A DNA stretch of 64,000 nucleotides, taken from Lingula anatina. Its lineage: Eukaryota > Brachiopoda > Lingulata > Lingulida > Lingulidae. Location: the NCBI RefSeq assembly GCF_001039355.2, contig NW_019775439.1, forward strand, positions 299,743 to 363,742. The letters are read 5' to 3'. Below the pieces are notes generated by a model. The model ran no database searches, was not told the DNA's origin, and worked only from the letters and a program-made list of their open reading frames with translations. Of this stretch, positions 58,754 to 64,000 are shown one piece after another (the stretch's first letter is position 1; every line of letters begins with the position of its first letter). The position numbers and the translations under genes are program-made.

Positions 58754-61700
58754 CAGTGTAAACTGTCCTCTATATGATCCTCTTCAGGTGGCCATGTCAG
58801 ACTCATATGCAGTCAAAATAAATTACAGCTAATCAGGATGAGAGTTTCAGCATCATGAAAATATGAGATTGAATGTATAGTGTTACTAGATATTGTATAC
58901 AGTTACAGCGACAGTGACCAGGCGCAGTAACACAATATCATCGCAATATCACTGAAGTCAGCAATCACAGTATGCAGAGTACGTTACATAATGTTAATAG
59001 ACATCGGCGTATGTTATATAAGTAGACTCTGCTTTACCATCCAGACATCTTAGGTAAACGAAGAAGGAAGAATTGTTTGTTTTAAGATGGTACCAGGTGG
59101 AAAGTATGATATAGGATTTTCCTGGACAGATTTTTTTTCCTCTCTGTCTGGTATTATGGAATTATATCTCCCTTGCGCTTTGGTGAGATTTTTGTTACTT
59201 GTGAAAACAAATACGGCATGTGCACTTCAGGTAACCTTAATTCCAAGCTATACTTCCACATACATCTATAATTTCTCAAAAAAAAAAATCGTAATTAAAA
59301 AATATTATAAGGGCCTTTTGCTATATTGTCTGTTCTCAATTACGTGCTGTTCATCACAACATAAGCTTTCTTCCATACGGTCTACTTTTTTAATGACCAC
59401 AGTCTGTACTTTTACTTTACGTGTCGTCTGTGTAATTTTGTTCTAACCTTAGACACTAAGCATATCCATTTATGTCTGCACTGACTGACCTCTCATAAAT
59501 GAGAAGAATGTGTCTTCTTTGTAAAAGGTAAGAATATTTATGAAAGTGTGCACCTCAATCTGTCAAAGGTTTTCCATTAAAATCTCTGTGCTGTGAAAGA
59601 TATGACATTGATATCCTTCCAAATGCTATACTAAGACATCTACACAAACTCTCTTTTGTGTTTCCACTGGCCTTCAATTTAAATAAGTCTGTGAGACAGA
59701 AACTGATCTGCAGTAGGTTATTTTCAAAATATTTTCCATATAATCCCTTGCAACTACATCAAAAAGTCTGTCATAAAATTTCAAATATTCTACCATGCGT
59801 ATATCCCTCTCCCTAATAAATATTCTTCCAAATATTATGGTATATATGCATCCAAATATTATGGGATATACAGATATATGTACTATCCTATTGATATGCT
59901 GCTCAGATCAATTTGGTAATCCTATCTATGTCCACTTTATCTCTTCAGACAAATATCTGGTCAATTACAAATATGGATTGACTATATTTTCCTCTCTGGG
60001 TGTTATAGTTTACATCCATATCTGACTCGGTTTTCAAAATTGGTAGAACTGGCTTATCAGCACCTTGTGAATTGGTAATTTTTTTTTCCTTGAAATGTTC
60101 CTATAAATTTGAAGACTGACGACTTAATCCTAAAGACACAATGCAGTTTTTTTTATAAGTCGAAGTATTTTTATCTCCAATATCTTCTTCAATGGGTGAC
60201 GATAACTTTGTCTGCCACTATGCTCCCAACAAGAAAATTGGATGGTTTCAGCATTATCATCTAAACAGGCCACTCTAGTTTTGGTAATTAGCTGGGCCTC
60301 CGAGAATAAAGATGTTGGTATAAATCATTGTTTACTTGCGCAGAGTGCAGAACCTTTTGTTTTCTCCAGATTTCTGTGAATGATTACATGGTGATTATCA
60401 TCAGATCCAGCTTATTACAGTGTGGGTTCACAGCTTTTTAACGCACTTAGTCTTGCAGAGATATCTGTGAACCCCTAGTGTCAAGACATTCCAGTCTGAA
60501 TTGTGTTCTGGTCTGATTCCTCAAGTTAGCACTAACAGTTGAGTCTAGCCTCCTATTACTTAAAGACTTGTAACCGTTTCACAGAATATGCGTCTTGTAG
60601 TAAAACTAAAATGAAGAATTGCTCTCAAGCTCAGCTAATGGAGGTAAACAAAACAAATCACAGCTAATCAATCTCAAAAAGCTCCAGATTACAAATCCTG
60701 ATGGGAGGTTTTTCAGAGTTTTGACAAGTTCCTTCGCAAATGTCTTTTTGGAATTTCCTGTCAGTCAGACTTGCGCCAAGTAAATGTTATATACTGTATG
60801 TTACCAATAAAATAAAATGAACAATGGTATCAATGAAATATCCATAGACCAGAATATGTTCAGTACCATTGAGATGTAGGTATTATTTGCCATCTGTCTT
60901 CTGTACCATGTGTAGGTATCAGCTTCTCGCCTGTGACTGTCGTCTGCCCACTTTCAAATGTCGTCTGCCCACTTTCAAATATCCTCAGTTTTCATAATGA
61001 AAGAAGAATGCACACCTGTGATCTACAAAGTCGTCTGCTCAATTGTGACTGTCCCCTGCCCATTTGTCAAACAGATTCAGCTCCAATAGTGAAAAGACAG
61101 ATGATAAATGGCATCCCCAAAAACAAGAACACTGAATTTGAATTTCCCATCCAATCTCAACATCTCATCTTGGTACAGGTGCCTTCTGCCTATTTTACTT
61201 ATTATCTGATTGCAGTAAATTAAAGCAGACTTAAAATACACCCCAACTGGTCCATAAAATATACTGTCTTCATTATGAAATCACATTCCAAAGAAGCTCT
61301 TGTCCTGTGCCATGATCGTAAAATCAAAAGAACGCATTCATTATTATTGCCTGTTTTTTCCACCCAAGTTTTCACACCCCAAGGCACAAGAAATCATAAT
61401 GCCGCCTGTTCTTCTTTAGGAGTGAAAATATTTTTCTAAAAAGGTACAGTTCATAAAGCAACCAATCGACTTTCCCTTGTGGTTTATCTTTAAGATTTTT
61501 TTCTCTTTTGCAATTAAGTCTGATGGTGCTGGCTGATGTAATTCTTCAATTTTTTCCTGGAGATTTTCCAGGAACTGTAAGTTTTGGAAAGGCCATTTAA
61601 ACCCTCTCTGTTAATCACTGTCACAGTCTCCTGCTTGAATCTTCAATAGTTCCTAGCATTGATATTTCTCTACTACCATTTTAGGTTGAAAACTTTCTTG

Positions 61701-62834
61701 TCTGTTATTAGATACTTTTTCAAATTCTTCCTGATACTTTTTTCAATGTTTTTGCCAAAGCTGTTGCTTTCATCTGGAAAGTGTACTAGCAAAAACCAGT
61801 CTTGCGTAAAGTAAATTGTGTTTGCTGTAGAAGAAGCCAGTCTGATCTCACTGCAGTTTAATTGCAATATCCTATTCTGCCCAATTTTTTAGTCTGTCCT
61901 TCTACAAATGCTTAACTCCTCACATTATGTGCATAAGCAGTCCTATGAATAGATATTGTCATAACATTTAGCCAGCATATGTCTAATCTTCTCTCTTCCT
62001 TTTCTTCATCCTTCAAAAAATACTCTTCCTTGTCTTCTTTTACTACTAGGCATAAATAGCACTTTCACCAAATAATGCTGCTGCAGTTGGCTGTGTAATT
62101 ATTCCTATAAAAAACTTTCCCTTGAGGGGTATCTAAAATAAACTAACCTTTCTAGCTCTAAAACTAGCTATACTCGGAATAAACTAAAACTGCTCTGAGA
62201 ACAGATGTTCCCCTAATGATGCAAGCCTCACAAGCCTCGTCACCCCTTCTGCTGGGTAATCGAATAGGATATGAATGGAAGGCAGATTACTACACAGATT
62301 ATCATCTAATGGAGTTTGCCTTATGGCTGGGAATAAAAATTAAATTTTACTTAAAATGTTTTGGTGACTGATTGATCTAGTCAAAAACTAGCAAAATATA
62401 TACAGTAATTTCTTCACAGGGTGCACAAGCTTTTTATTTATTTATTTATGTAACCTTACAAATACAGGTCAGCCTTCCAAGCATTGGCAACCCTATATAT
62501 AGTAGACATGAATGACAATCCTTTTTTTAAATAAAATACTACATACAAATTTTTATGATCTTTTTATTTTCTAATCTGTCTCAGTGAAAACTTGTTCGAT
62601 AAAGTTCCTTTAAGCATGCACTGTGTGTAAACATTCCTCTAACAGCCTGATACTACAGTGACAGCTTATTTTACAGACACACTGTCTTCCCTGACATCTG
62701 TCACCAAGTTTTCAAACCCAGATAAGAAGACCAAAATTAGGGAAAATATAGGGTGGTAAAAGCAATCAATTGTCTTAATACAGTTACAGACTCCAATGAT
62801 AATGTTTCTAAATGGACAGCTGTTACTATACCTT

Positions 62835-62837
<3 letters not shown>

Positions 62838-62908
<71 letters not shown>

Positions 62909-62975
62909 AGAGGAGGCAGAGAAGGAGAAAAGGAGAGACAGAGAAAAGGAGGATAAACAGAGAGAGAGAGAGAGA
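62838..62975. repeat. Compound (GT)n / (GA)n purine-rich tract
   Basis: GT repeats switch into a GA-rich purine tract. ORFs here rich in RE and VC are artefacts. Confidence 0.95.
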
Positions 62976-64000
62976 GAAGGAAAAGGAAATTTCTGCAGTC
63001 CAGCAGGTAACACATGAAGTACACCCTATGAAACCTTTTCAGACCTTGTGTTTACCATTTTACTCACTTCAAACCATCACTTCCTCATAGACAGGGTGTA
63101 GCACTAGAAGTAAGACACATAATTCATCTTCCAGACAGTTACACCTTTATCATTACACAACTGTGTCTAAGAAGAAGACCTCTTCACTCACTGTGTAATC
63201 AGACTTAATAGATGAGCTCATTTTAACCTCTTCTGTCCCTTATTCATTTGTTTGCATATTTTAAATCTGTCTGTCTCAAAGCCTAAGCAGAAACAAACTA
63301 AAATTTTGTTTGAGACAATTATAGTACACTGAAGGTTTTGGATATTTCACCCTGAGTTTACAAGTATTCTGGGAAACAGCCTGTATTATTATATGCATGT
63401 CTCTAGAGTTAACAGTAAGAACAGTAGCCATCTGACAAAAGGGCAAAGTTTTCCACAAACTCTGAAACTGTGACATATTGCTCTGTGTAACAGTTTTTCC
63501 TAAAAAGTCAAGACATTATTAAATTCATTCCAAATGCTAACAAAATTCATACAGAATCTATTGAACATATTTCCAAGAAGTCTGCCACAAAATTTCTAAA
63601 GCAAAAACTTTAAGGTTGGTGTTTTATGTACACAACTTGAAGGGATGGACATAATACTGTTCAAAAAGGGTCGGTCCAATTTGTATGGAAACACGACTGA
63701 AACACACCCACCATGCTAAATGTACTCTTCTGCTTTAGAACTGGACTCCCAGGTTAAATACCTGTGTATGAATTATGGCCACAAGCTGGGAGGGCAGGTG
63801 AGCCGAAATTGTTTCCTGAAATTCTAGGAATTGGACAGCTGCTACAGGTTTCAATATTGTGCCCTCACTTTCAGTTCAGGACAATGTTTTTTTTTTTTTG
63901 TACTTTTCCACTTTAAAAGTACCTCATTTGTGTTTCGTCCATCACTTATCTTATCTTTCCATCCATCTGTCTATAGCTAATCATTCTCATCCTTTCATTT

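Larger units (their letters stand above)
55890..64000. other. Region upstream of the distal DOCK first exon
   Basis: Only the exon-like segment at 58277-58753, a duplicated GTCGTCTGCCCACTTTCAAAT (about 60940-60980) and simple repeats stand out. It may contain the DOCK promoter and untranslated exons, but no element could be assigned. Confidence 0.5.

Overview
This is animal nuclear DNA. It is AT-rich, has long introns with GT-AG splice sites, and is full of microsatellites and small DNA-transposon relics. One 848-base N run of non-round size (24912-25759) looks like a scaffold gap. A composite repeat with ~150-bp tandem units, a CGACGG microsatellite and a palindromic end resembles the 'pearl'-type repeats known from bivalves. 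Together with the invertebrate-style TRIM gene this suggests a mollusc or other lophotrochozoan; that placement is an inference, not a proof.

The dominant gene lies on the minus strand from about 55.9 kb down to at least 10.6 kb. I reconstructed about 40 exons by joining splice sites and checking phase at every junction. The main path gives about 1,621 codons without a stop. They form the N-terminal four-fifths of a zizimin (DOCK-D, DOCK9/10/11-type) guanine-nucleotide exchange factor for Cdc42/Rac: conserved N-terminal region, PH domain, DHR-1 lipid-binding domain and helical-repeat middle. The catalytic DHR-2 domain, which should follow, is not in the window. Instead, 8.6 kb further on, four same-strand exons (509-1987) encode a PX domain. 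Either a second gene sits in a large DOCK intron, or the scaffold is misjoined.

The DOCK gene shows unusual splicing architecture: two alternative first exons (one encoding a myristoylation-like MGSGVSC start), a tandem array copying the end of a PH-domain exon with its splice donor five times into the intron, a GC-AG intron, in-frame cassette exons of 81 and 69 nt, an 18-nt microexon, and three candidate microexons of 24, 30 and 21 nt.

Nested in a DOCK intron, on the opposite strand (19606-21016), is a two-exon RING/B-box/coiled-coil TRIM-type E3 ligase gene with no C-terminal domain. Other content: an isolated plus-strand 3'-terminal-exon candidate (5697-5844), an unidentified exon-like segment (58277-58753), a 1.9-kb foldback element (52760-54637), a second inverted-repeat pair (18782-19241), two related small MITEs, several minisatellites, a seven-copy 10-mer palindrome cluster near the left edge, and many simple repeats. 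From 56 to 64 kb I see no gene I can name. No CRISPR, tRNA, rRNA or prokaryotic feature was seen.
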